A stretch of 6,378 bases of DNA from Bacteroidota bacterium (GCA_023406915.1 JAEXTR010000271.1:1-6378); one strand, 5' to 3'. Shown: positions 1-6,378, counted from the stretch's first letter. A program made the numbers and translations. Notes: generated from the letters alone by a model not told the origin.

Positions 1-456
1 GACTGAGCTCTTATCGGGGACATTATTCTTAAAGTATCCAAGAGCCGCGTGAATTGACATGTCCCACAAATTCTGAGGAGTGCCATTGAGCAGAGCTGAG
101 ACACTGACAGCTGATCCCCCATAGATAAAGCTATAGTAATGCTTTACATCATCCATAATATAATTGAAATAGTAGCCCTTATAGCCTGCTTCCAGGCTAA
201 TGATTTCCGATATTCTTTTTCCAATTACTATATTGAGAAGTGGAGTATAATTTGAAGGCACAAAATCTTCATCTTTTATTCCTGACATTTGTAGTCCTGC
301 GCTCACGGTTACGTAGTAACTTTTATCACTCTCGTTCGGCATGATAGCCCCAGGGTGTTGGGCATTTGAAGAACCGGAGAGCAGTAAAATAAATAATCCA
401 AATAGCGAAAGACTATTAGAGTGAAGCGGACAAGGGATCATACAGAAAAATCTCAT
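1..456 (-). CDS. Secreted outer-membrane beta-barrel-like protein, 5' part only
   Basis: The frame is open for 152 codons from an ATG at 456-454 and runs off the left edge, so only the N-terminal part is visible. The N-terminus looks like an export signal: a long leader, a hydrophobic stretch at residues 16-26 (LSLFGLFILLL), then a small-residue region ending Ser-Asn-Ala-Gln, with likely signal peptidase I cleavage after Ala32. No lipobox cysteine is present. The mature part begins with a YYVTVSAGLQ-like strand and continues with short alternating aromatic/polar stretches and turns, as in porin or OmpA-like outer-membrane barrels, especially of Bacteroidota. No specific family is recognised. 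The start lies 4 bases after the stop of the upstream amidotransferase fusion, so it is probably co-transcribed. No Shine-Dalgarno is evident, and a second in-frame ATG at codon 6 is an alternative start. The role is unknown; surface anchoring or export of the glycan is speculation. Confidence 0.72.
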   Translation of the reverse strand, partial: MRFFCMIPCPLHSNSLSLFGLFILLLSGSSNAQHPGAIMPNESDKSYYVTVSAGLQMSGIKDEDFVPSNYTPLLNIVIGKRISEIISLEAGYKGYYFNYIMDDVKHYYSFIYGGSAVSVSALLNGTPQNLWDMSIHAALGYFKNNVPDKSSV

Positions 457-460
457 TGAA

Positions 461-2488
461 TCAGTACAACTTTGGTATCTGATTTATTCTGGAAATGACA
501 TTATTAAAGTCGAGTCCCAGAATTTCCATATACCATTTTATTGATTCGTATCTTGGCTTGTTCTCCTGATTAATAAGTTTTAAGCCTTCTTCACGGGTTA
601 GCATACCCTCACGAATCTGATTGCTTCTGAATGTATCGTATTCACTGAATCCGGCAACAGTATAATAGATATAATTATAGAACCCGGCTGTCCCATCGCC
701 AATTCGCCAAGTCGTTTTAGTGTCAATTGAAGTTTCCCACTCGTATTCGTTAATAATGAGATCCTCGATTTCCTTTTCGTCCCAGCGATAGTAATCGAAC
801 ATATGATAATAATCTTTCTTTGGGGCTATATAGCGCACAGCAAATGAGCCAAGTGTATCGAACACTGATTGGTTCAGATAGCCCGGGCTTCCAAGAATAT
901 TCTTTCCAACAAATTTAAAGAGTCGAAGCTGATCAACCAGCTTAAGTGAATAGATACGCTTTTTATCAAATCTGAGAGGTATTCCGCTGAATCCAACTTT
1001 GAAGTCAGTATTCTCAAGAGGATTGATGCCCCATATATTTAATGAAACACCTGTCTGCTTTTTAATAAGATTTGTATAATAAAAGAAGTACTTGTCACCT
1101 GCCATAAACAATGGGATCATTCCCAGTTGAGGATTTTTGAGCCATGCAGTGATATTCTTGCTGATATTCTCTCTTTTCCAATGAATATTAGCAGAAACAA
1201 TGATGTTCTCTACACCAAGCCTGCCGGTGACGCGTGCAATGTTTCTTCTTCCCAGATCAGTTACCATTCCCCAGTCGTAGGTAAAAGCAATTGGATTAAG
1301 CCCTAATTCTTTTTTCACAAGATGGAGTACATAAGTGCTGTCTCTGCCTCCGCTGAATGGAACAATGCAATCAGGTTTTCCATCTTTGCTTCTATAAGGT
1401 TCAACCAAAGACTTCAATAAGGAAATTGGTTTTGGCTGATTCTGTTTCTTGTAATTGTTACATATGGTGCAAACCCCGTGTTCGTCAAAACTTAAAAAGG
1501 GGAAAGTTTCTGGTAAAAGGCATTTTACACACCTTTTTAAGTTCGATATCTTGTCGATATTGAACTCCAAAAGCTTACGTTCCTGTGATGCGGCAGGACT
1601 GATCGCAATGGATGCCATATCAGCTAATACATTTAGCTGTGTATTAGGATCACCAACAGAAGATATTGCAATTGAGTCGCCAGCTGTTTTATTAAAAACA
1701 ATTGTATGATCTTCCTCATCATTCATCCTAGTCAATTGTACTGATAACACCGTTGGGTCAATCAGCAGCATTGTATTTGCTTTGAGCTGACAAATCGCAT
1801 CAGGATTAAACGAAAATCGACCAGACAGTTTCTCTGCGGTCTGCTGAAGAATAAAGGATTCACTTGCAAACACAAGAGCATCCTCCCCAATTCGGGCATA
1901 ATACAACGATCCATTGTTAGTTGCGAGAGCGATCTGATTGCTGTCTGCAAACAACATCGCTGATGAGATAGTACCAAAGCAATCAGATATTGCTTTTTTT
2001 ATAGATTCAGAAAGTGGAATGCCTGATGCGATATTTTTCCTCACGAGTGCCGCGAATACTTCCGTATCAATATCATACTCTCTTGCGATATCCGGGTTAT
2101 TCAGCCATAGCTCATCAACATTAACTATAATACCATTATGAATCAAGACAGAATCGTTTTTAACGACGGGCTGGTTATTGATATCCTTCAGTTGTGTTCC
2201 ATTGGTGGTTAATCTGGCGTGTCCAATCGCTGAGAATGGATTTGATTTATACGCTCCATTACAACTTTCGAATAACCTATTGTACTCATCACGCTGCAGT
2301 AAATCCGTAATCCGAATAGGCCCTTTTAGAACATTGATTTGCTTCTTATTATAGTATTTCACAGCAATGCCGGAAGAATCCTTTCCTCTGGCTTCTGAAT
2401 ACTTTGCTACAGTTCCTAATAAATGAATCAATTCCTTCGATTCGAACGTTGAACTGTGATTACCTATAACTCCAAAAATGCCACACAT
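461..2488 (-). CDS. Class II glutamine amidotransferase fused to a WbpG-like PP-loop sugar amidotransferase
   Basis: This 675-residue protein has two catalytic parts. Residues 1 to about 250 form a class II (Ntn) glutaminase resembling that of GlmS: CGIFG with nucleophile Cys2 exposed after Met removal, RGKDSSG (34-40), GHARLTTNG (89-97, Arg92), HNG (117-119) and Asp141 in the DTE segment. All expected catalytic positions are present. From about residue 316 there is a WbpG/PseA-type module: a zinc ribbon with Cys320, Cys323, Cys340 and Cys343, then an ATP-binding PP-loop SGGRDST (379-385). No SIS isomerase domain is present, so it is not a GlmS, and the zinc ribbon plus PP-loop type separate it from AsnB. 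The likely activity is glutamine-dependent, ATP-driven amidation or amidination of an activated sugar, with internally channelled ammonia, in the cytoplasm; the substrate is unknown. The ATG directly follows the TAA of the upstream gene (TAAATG), and starting at MCGIFG is required by the Ntn mechanism. Confidence 0.85.
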   Translation of the reverse strand: MCGIFGVIGNHSSTFESKELIHLLGTVAKYSEARGKDSSGIAVKYYNKKQINVLKGPIRITDLLQRDEYNRLFESCNGAYKSNPFSAIGHARLTTNGTQLKDINNQPVVKNDSVLIHNGIIVNVDELWLNNPDIAREYDIDTEVFAALVRKNIASGIPLSESIKKAISDCFGTISSAMLFADSNQIALATNNGSLYYARIGEDALVFASESFILQQTAEKLSGRFSFNPDAICQLKANTMLLIDPTVLSVQLTRMNDEEDHTIVFNKTAGDSIAISSVGDPNTQLNVLADMASIAISPAASQERKLLEFNIDKISNLKRCVKCLLPETFPFLSFDEHGVCTICNNYKKQNQPKPISLLKSLVEPYRSKDGKPDCIVPFSGGRDSTYVLHLVKKELGLNPIAFTYDWGMVTDLGRRNIARVTGRLGVENIIVSANIHWKRENISKNITAWLKNPQLGMIPLFMAGDKYFFYYTNLIKKQTGVSLNIWGINPLENTDFKVGFSGIPLRFDKKRIYSLKLVDQLRLFKFVGKNILGSPGYLNQSVFDTLGSFAVRYIAPKKDYYHMFDYYRWDEKEIEDLIINEYEWETSIDTKTTWRIGDGTAGFYNYIYYTVAGFSEYDTFRSNQIREGMLTREEGLKLINQENKPRYESIKWYMEILGLDFNNVISRINQIPKLY

Positions 2489-3535
2489 TTACGACCTATA
2501 ATTCGATGTAATAATACTAATTAACTTTTGGTTGAAGTCTTCGCAGCCTTCAATATACTTTTTAGATTCGGTGAGTAATGTATGATTACCATTAGAGTAA
2601 AGCTTCTTAAACATAGGAAGCGCATCATCAAAGGAATCATAATACCACTGTAAACCATGTTCAAAGAGATCTCGATTGACCGCGCATTTTTTACCAAGTT
2701 TATTAACTAAAATACTTGGCACACCCAATATAGATGCCTCCGAAGCCATAGTAGCACTATCACCAATAAATATCTTAGCATAAGTTAGTAAATGGACAAA
2801 CTCAGATGGATCACCAATGAATCTCAAATCGTTGAGTTCTGACGGTAATTCCCGTTCAGAAGAAATAATAACATTTATCTCTGGATCATTCGATATGAAC
2901 TCAAGAATCTTTTTTATAGAAATATCATCGATACCACCGTTACCAATATCATGAGTTGCATTTATTTTTGCAGTCCGAATGATAACATAATTTCTTTCTT
3001 TCAATCCATATTTCTTCAGAATTGAATTATCAGGGCTAAAGTATCTCGGATGCAACTGTGCTAGGGCCTTGTTTCCGCGGATAGGTATTTTCTTTTTGCT
3101 AAAACTCCCTAAATAGGTAGATTCGGGGCTAATAATCCCACTCGCAAAATAAAATAGTATCTTATTAATTCTAATAGTTTCAATATCGTTATCGTTGAAA
3201 ATAAGAGAGGGGGTACCCCTCAACCAACCATTCACAACCAAAGCATCATCTGTCACAAAAAGATCATATTTTTTACGTCTTATAAGTAATAACTCTAGCT
3301 TAATAAGAGTAAAAATAAATTTCAACCCTGATTGAAAAACAGATGGTTTCTTTGCAGTATTTCTACCATCAGGAAAAATATTAACATACTTCCACCCTTC
3401 TTTTATTACTAATGCTTCAAGGACGTCCTTTGAGTTAATTACAATATCTACATCATGTTGAACATTCAGATGATTAATTGTATATCGAAAAAGATGAAAC
3501 TTAGCAGGATGAACAAAGTAGAATAATATTCGCAT
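2489..3535 (-). CDS. DUF354-family GT-B-like protein, putative glycosyltransferase
   Basis: The 348-residue protein resembles DUF354 proteins, which have a GT-B-like fold related to UDP-GlcNAc 2-epimerases and glycosyltransferases and are common in polysaccharide loci. Visible landmarks are an N-terminal Rossmann strand (MRILFYFVHPAKFH), a YDLFVTDDAL segment near 90-99, NDND at 114-117 (the position of the family's acidic motif), GNKALAQLHPRYFSPD at 154-169, and the nucleotide-sugar-binding-like GDSATMASEASILGVPSI at 258-275. There is no signal peptide or clear membrane helix, so it is probably cytoplasmic or peripheral. The length is normal for the family. It starts 8 bases after the preceding amidotransferase stop and abuts the next start, so it is in the same operon. 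Its composition is more AT-rich than hisH/hisF, which suggests separate recruitment. Whether it transfers a sugar or acts on a nucleotide sugar cannot be told from sequence. Confidence 0.75.
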   Translation of the reverse strand: MRILFYFVHPAKFHLFRYTINHLNVQHDVDIVINSKDVLEALVIKEGWKYVNIFPDGRNTAKKPSVFQSGLKFIFTLIKLELLLIRRKKYDLFVTDDALVVNGWLRGTPSLIFNDNDIETIRINKILFYFASGIISPESTYLGSFSKKKIPIRGNKALAQLHPRYFSPDNSILKKYGLKERNYVIIRTAKINATHDIGNGGIDDISIKKILEFISNDPEINVIISSERELPSELNDLRFIGDPSEFVHLLTYAKIFIGDSATMASEASILGVPSILVNKLGKKCAVNRDLFEHGLQWYYDSFDDALPMFKKLYSNGNHTLLTESKKYIEGCEDFNQKLISIITSNYRS

Positions 3536-3543
3536 CTGTGAAC

Positions 3544-4698
3544 TCAGTAACGTTCTTCAATTTGGTAAAGGAAACTCGGGAGATTTCTGTTGGTAATTTT
3601 AAAAAGAAATCTAAGAATACCTTTAAATTTTAGAAGTGTCCCAAGGTACGAGGGATAATCATAGACACTTTTATTAGGTGCATTCCAAATAGCCTCAAAT
3701 TCTTGAGCCTCAAGCTCTAGTTTTTTGAGTACGTACTCCTTATCAAGCTCCATTTGCTGAGGATCATAAGGACTGTCGTTCAGCATTTGAACTGCAGTAT
3801 CTCTCGATACTTCACCACTCATTACTTGTGCAGAGAGTGTGATTTTTCTTTTATCAATACCAAATTTTCGGGGCAACCAATAGGATATCACAAATTTGGT
3901 AAATATATTCTCGTGATGATGCCCGCCGTAATACTCCCATCCATATTCTTTTTGAAGAAGCTCTTGGGCTACCTTTTTCTGATAGTCCAGATAGTAAAAG
4001 GGCTTAACAATTTCAATTTTCCCAACTTTGGTGTATAAAAGCTGGTTAAAAAAACTAATGAATGGTAATGAAAGAATATTTGTAGAGCTAAATTGTTTGG
4101 TAATATGCCTTAGTTGCTTAGAGTCTCCATGAGTCCATTCATTCGGTTGAGTCCCCTCTGATCTGAAATCATGTCCGCTAAAAATATACTTAATTTTTTC
4201 CCGACGTGCGGTCTGTAATAAAGTATTTTTGATTGCAAAATCAGTAGGAAAGTCAACCCAAGGTAATCCTGCTTTCATATACGCTTTATGAATGGATTTC
4301 ATTTCTTCATAATCGACTACATAAGTCTCAAGATCTATATCTAAACTATTTGTCATACGCTTTATGTTCTTGACTGCAATATCAGAACTCCAGCCATTAT
4401 CAAACGTAACCGCAAGTGCTCGGAGGCCATAAACCTTTTTGGCCATATGCAACAAGAAAGACGAATCTGTACCACCACTAACACCGATTATACAGTCATA
4501 TTTTTTATTTATTCCCTCTATTTTAATCTGCTGTATCAGTTTGTTCCACTGGTCTAACCCCTCCGCCCCGCGTGGGTATGATTCAACCATTCTATTAAAT
4601 ATCTTTGAATAATTTGAAGCTCCACTCTCGTCAAAGCTAATGCCTGGAACAGTTTCATCCCAAACACCTTTGGCACATACTCTGCCTATTAAACTCAT
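3544..4698 (-). CDS. WbpG/PseA-type N-acetyl sugar amidotransferase with degenerate zinc ribbon
   Basis: This 384-residue protein is a full-length member of the N-acetyl sugar amidotransferase family (Pseudomonas WbpG, Campylobacter PseA). These enzymes use ATP and ammonia to convert a sugar N-acetyl group to acetamidino. Evidence is the N-terminal VWDETVPGISFDESG segment (12-26), the PP-loop SGGTDSS (74-80), DNGWSSD (100-106), GHDFRSEG (175-182), YYLDYQKK (235-242), GGHHHE (258-263) and KFGIDKRK (278-285). The family normally carries a CxxC...CxxC zinc ribbon before the PP-loop. Here Cys8 remains but the partners are Gly11, Ser28 and Ser31, so zinc binding is probably lost. The ATG overlaps the hisF stop as ATGA. 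A GGAG lies 11 bases upstream, farther than ideal, so translational coupling to hisF is likely. Being immediately downstream of hisH-hisF2, it should receive ammonia from them. The P. aeruginosa paralogue acts in B-band O-antigen synthesis; the acceptor here is unknown. Confidence 0.87.
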   Translation of the reverse strand: MSLIGRVCAKGVWDETVPGISFDESGASNYSKIFNRMVESYPRGAEGLDQWNKLIQQIKIEGINKKYDCIIGVSGGTDSSFLLHMAKKVYGLRALAVTFDNGWSSDIAVKNIKRMTNSLDIDLETYVVDYEEMKSIHKAYMKAGLPWVDFPTDFAIKNTLLQTARREKIKYIFSGHDFRSEGTQPNEWTHGDSKQLRHITKQFSSTNILSLPFISFFNQLLYTKVGKIEIVKPFYYLDYQKKVAQELLQKEYGWEYYGGHHHENIFTKFVISYWLPRKFGIDKRKITLSAQVMSGEVSRDTAVQMLNDSPYDPQQMELDKEYVLKKLELEAQEFEAIWNAPNKSVYDYPSYLGTLLKFKGILRFLFKITNRNLPSFLYQIEERY

Positions 4699-5459
4699 GA
4701 TTTAAATATCTCCATTACTTCTTTTTTGCTGGGATAATTTATAAGAACAGCCTTTCTTGTTCCATGATAAACAAAGAGGCTACCTGCAGCAGCTGCATGT
4801 GCGCCTCCAATTTCAACAACATTATAAAGATCTGTAATCGTTCCTGCTCCTCCACATCCAACCACCGGGATATGGACAGCTTCAGCAACACTTTTTATTA
4901 ATTCCAGATCGTACCCCTTCATCATGCCGTCCTGGTCAACTGAGTTAATGATTATTTCACCACAACCCAGGTCTTCTGCAGTTTTTGCCATCTCAACCGG
5001 GCTCACCCCAGTTTTAACAGCGGCGGACTGAACAACGGCCTGATATTTGCCGAATAAACTCCTTTTTGCATCAATCGAGGCTACAATGCTTTGACTTCCA
5101 AAGTTCTTAACAGCTTCTGCCACCATCATTCTGCTTGTGTGCAAGGCAGTGTTCAGGATAACCTTCTCTGCACCTGATTTTAATGCCAGTTCAATAGCCT
5201 GTACACTTTGAAATCCCCCAGCTACTCCAAATGGCATAAACGCTTCATCACCGATATCCTTAATAAGAGAGTTAGAAATCGTCCGTTTCTCAGTAGATGC
5301 GGTAATATCTAGGAATACCAATTCATCGGCCTTGAGGTCATTGAAAATCCTTACTGCATTTATTGGATCGCCCAAATAGCGCGGATCCTTAAACTGGACT
5401 GTTTTTACGAGTCCTTTTCCCTTTAATAGCAACACGGGTATAATTCTTGGCAGAAACAT
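4695..5459 (-). CDS. hisF: HisF-like ammonia-channel subunit (AglZ/HisF2 acetamidino type)
   Basis: The 254-residue protein is a (beta-alpha)8 barrel of the HisF family, of normal length. It starts PRIIPVLLLKGKGLVKT where histidine-pathway HisF has IIPCLDV, so catalytic Asp11 is replaced by Leu11. Asp130 (ASIDAKR) is kept, as are Asp176 (NSVDQDG, 172-178) and the phosphate-site GCGGAG at 201-206. The N-terminal pattern (RIIPVLLLK, then GLVKTVQF and a DPINAVRIFN segment) is that of the AglZ/HisF2 branch found in sugar acetamidino clusters. The likely role is to bind HisH and carry ammonia through the barrel to the adjacent WbpG-type ligase, not to make imidazole glycerol phosphate. The start is 2 bases after the hisH stop and the end overlaps the next ATG by 4 bases, which supports a three-protein complex made in step. 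No Shine-Dalgarno is obvious before its ATG. The symbol hisF is by homology; hisF2 describes the role better. Confidence 0.88.
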   Translation of the reverse strand: MFLPRIIPVLLLKGKGLVKTVQFKDPRYLGDPINAVRIFNDLKADELVFLDITASTEKRTISNSLIKDIGDEAFMPFGVAGGFQSVQAIELALKSGAEKVILNTALHTSRMMVAEAVKNFGSQSIVASIDAKRSLFGKYQAVVQSAAVKTGVSPVEMAKTAEDLGCGEIIINSVDQDGMMKGYDLELIKSVAEAVHIPVVGCGGAGTITDLYNVVEIGGAHAAAAGSLFVYHGTRKAVLINYPSKKEVMEIFKS

Positions 5460-5461
5460 CG

Positions 5462-6070
5462 CTATAATACCGAAAAGTTCTTAAGTATTGCCAGTCCTGA
5501 ATCGTGACTCTTCTCCGGATGGAACTGACATCCAAAGATATTTTCCTTCTCGAATGACGAAGTAAACTCTGTAATGTATTTCGTTCTCGCTTCGGCAGTA
5601 AGAACATCACTGCAGCTTACAAAATAAGAATGTACAAAATAGTAGAAGGGGCTGTCTGTGATACCGCGAAACAGGACATCACTCTTAATAGGTTCACTCT
5701 GATTCCAACCCATATGAGGTACTTTGAAGTTCATAACGCCATGGGGGAATCTTTTTGTCTCTGCCCTGATCCAGCCAAAACCATCAATGTCTCCTTCCTC
5801 GCTGTGCTCAGTCATAAGCTGCATTCCAAGGCAGATTCCAAGCACTGGAGTCTTCTTAATCATCACCGCTTCATTCAGTGCTTCCCAAAGGTTTCTGTCT
5901 TTCAGATTCTGAACCCCGCTTTTAAAATGACCTACGCCGGGCAGAAGCAACAAACGTGCATGTAGCACCTCTGCTGGTTTCGAAATCACCTCAACTTTTG
6001 CACCTATTCTTTCAATAGACTTTTCGACAGAACGGAGATTACCCATTCCATAATCAACAACAGAAATCAA
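5462..6070 (-). CDS. hisH: HisH-like glutaminase subunit (class I amidotransferase) with TTG start
   Basis: The 202-residue protein is a class I (triad) glutamine amidotransferase of the HisH type, of normal length. It shows DYGMGNLRS near the N-terminus, the oxyanion-region PGVGHF at 44-49, nucleophile Cys80 in GICLGMQ (78-84), the VPHMGWN segment (117-123), VHSYFV (146-151), and His184 and Glu186 in FHPEKS, so the triad is intact. It should hydrolyse glutamine and pass ammonia to the HisF-like partner encoded next. The start is TTG at 6070-6068. It gives the usual family N-terminus (M-I-x-V-V-D-Y-G-M-G-N), whereas the first in-frame ATG, at codon 9, would delete part of that conserved motif. 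A GGAG sits 6 bases upstream, and the TTG overlaps the previous stop as TTGA. With no other histidine genes here and an acetamidino-type hisF, it is most likely a surface-sugar paralogue, not the housekeeping copy. Confidence 0.9.
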   Translation of the reverse strand: MISVVDYGMGNLRSVEKSIERIGAKVEVISKPAEVLHARLLLLPGVGHFKSGVQNLKDRNLWEALNEAVMIKKTPVLGICLGMQLMTEHSEEGDIDGFGWIRAETKRFPHGVMNFKVPHMGWNQSEPIKSDVLFRGITDSPFYYFVHSYFVSCSDVLTAEARTKYITEFTSSFEKENIFGCQFHPEKSHDSGLAILKNFSVL

Positions 6071-6378
6071 CGGGATCTCCAGATTGATTCAAAAAAACGT
6101 CCATAATGAAATTTCCTGATAAACTTTGCAAGGGATGGTGTTACTATTCTTTCTTCACGTTTCATGCAAGCAGATAAATATCCTTTGAAGAAAGAAAAAC
6201 TAACTACAAAATAAGGTTTCCATTTTAATCTCACTGCACAGCGAAGGAAAGTAAGCCAGATGTCATTCCCCATCTTATATGATTCATAGCCGCTTTTGAA
6301 GGCGTGCTGCACGGGATCGTATGCGCTGCTGGTCGGGCGATGGTGAATTACTTTTACGTCTATTGATTCAGTGTCCCA
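6067..6378 (-). CDS. Probable family 2 glycosyltransferase, C-terminal fragment
   Basis: An open frame enters from the right edge and ends at TGA 6069-6067, giving the last 103 residues of a longer protein. There is no stop upstream within the window, so the true start lies outside; an internal GTG at 6312 is not a convincing start. The visible part resembles the C-terminal tail of GT-A family 2 glycosyltransferases of polysaccharide loci: a strand ending in IHHRP, a small-residue segment, then SGYESYKMGND (a G-x-x-x-Y-x-x-G-type helix), a hydrophobic KWKPYFVVSFSFFKGYLSA stretch, and a basic end (LAKFIRKFHYGRF). The catalytic DxD region would lie upstream and cannot be checked. Its stop overlaps the hisH start by 4 bases, which places it first in the visible operon. 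The family call rests on this tail alone and is moderate. Confidence 0.62.
   Translation of the reverse strand, partial: WDTESIDVKVIHHRPTSSAYDPVQHAFKSGYESYKMGNDIWLTFLRCAVRLKWKPYFVVSFSFFKGYLSACMKREERIVTPSLAKFIRKFHYGRFFESIWRSR
6077..6080 (-). promoter_or_regulatory. Shine-Dalgarno GGAG for hisH TTG start
   Basis: On the minus strand, GGAG (6080-6077) is followed by six bases (ATCCCG) and then TTG. The spacing is good, and with the match to the family N-terminus it decides the non-ATG start of hisH. The site lies inside the last codons of the upstream glycosyltransferase. Confidence 0.55.

Noticed and set aside
1994..2000. T7 tract, and a similar A7 tract at 6091-6097, as phase-variation switches
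   Set aside because: Seven-base runs in AT-rich coding sequence are too short and too common to propose slipped-strand switching, and both reading frames are intact.
461..2488. Reading the fusion gene as glmS or asnB
   Set aside because: The N-terminal glutaminase is GlmS-like, but there are no SIS domains. The C-terminal part has a four-cysteine ribbon and a WbpG-like PP-loop instead of the AsnB synthetase domain.
3754..4038. Plus-strand open frame of 94 codons inside the WbpG-type gene
   Set aside because: It is a shadow of a well-supported minus-strand gene whose conserved motifs (YYLDYQKK, GGHHHE) fall in the same bases.
5389..5610. Minus-strand open frame of 73 codons across the hisH-hisF junction
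   Set aside because: It is in a different frame from both well-supported genes, and its Arg/Ser-rich product has no recognisable features.
5630..5965. Plus-strand open frame of 111 codons inside hisH
   Set aside because: It lies wholly antisense to hisH, which has an intact catalytic triad. The translated product has no recognisable family features and no convincing ribosome site.
4695..6070. hisH-hisF as part of a histidine biosynthesis operon
   Set aside because: No other his gene is present, HisF lacks Asp11 and has the HisF2-type N-terminus, and the neighbours are sugar-modification genes.

Overview
The window reads as a segment of a surface-polysaccharide (O-antigen or capsule) biosynthesis locus from a Gram-negative bacterium. 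The outer-membrane-barrel-like precursor at the left end, with its signal peptide ending Asn-Ala-Gln, and the weak or absent Shine-Dalgarno sequences before several genes would suit Bacteroidota. This taxonomic guess is weak, and a spirochaete or another Gram-negative is not excluded. GC content is moderate to low and uneven: sampled lines give about 43-45% in hisF and about 27-33% in the DUF354-like gene.

All seven genes lie on the minus strand and are nearly contiguous, so the transcription order is right to left. They are: the 3' end of a probable family 2 glycosyltransferase (6067-6378); hisH (5462-6070); an AglZ/HisF2-type hisF (4695-5459); a WbpG/PseA-type N-acetyl sugar amidotransferase (3544-4698); a DUF354-family GT-B-like protein (2489-3535); a large fusion of a class II glutamine amidotransferase, a zinc ribbon and a WbpG-like PP-loop domain (461-2488); and the 5' part of a secreted, probably beta-barrel outer-membrane protein (1-456). 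Junctions range from 4-base overlaps (TTGA, ATGA) through direct abutment (TAAATG) to gaps of 2-8 bases. There is no room for internal promoters or terminators, so this is one operon fragment that runs off both ends.

HisH, HisF2 and WbpG form the known acetamidino-sugar module. HisH releases ammonia from glutamine, the HisF-like barrel channels it, and the PP-loop ligase uses ATP to turn an N-acetyl group of an activated sugar into an acetamidino group. The HisF here has lost the first catalytic Asp of true histidine-pathway HisF, which supports this reading. The downstream fusion is a second PP-loop ligase of the same broad family that carries its own ammonia source, a GlmS-like Ntn glutaminase domain.

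The most notable feature is therefore two sugar-amidating ligases in one operon, fed by two unrelated glutaminases. The two ligases also differ in conserved features: the stand-alone one has lost three of four zinc-ribbon cysteines but keeps a GGHHHE motif, while the fusion keeps all four cysteines but lacks that motif. I infer that the operon makes a glycan with two different amidino or amide decorations, or that one ligase has acquired a new acceptor. No RNA genes, insertion sequences, CRISPR arrays or long repeats were seen, and no gap between genes exceeds 8 bases.
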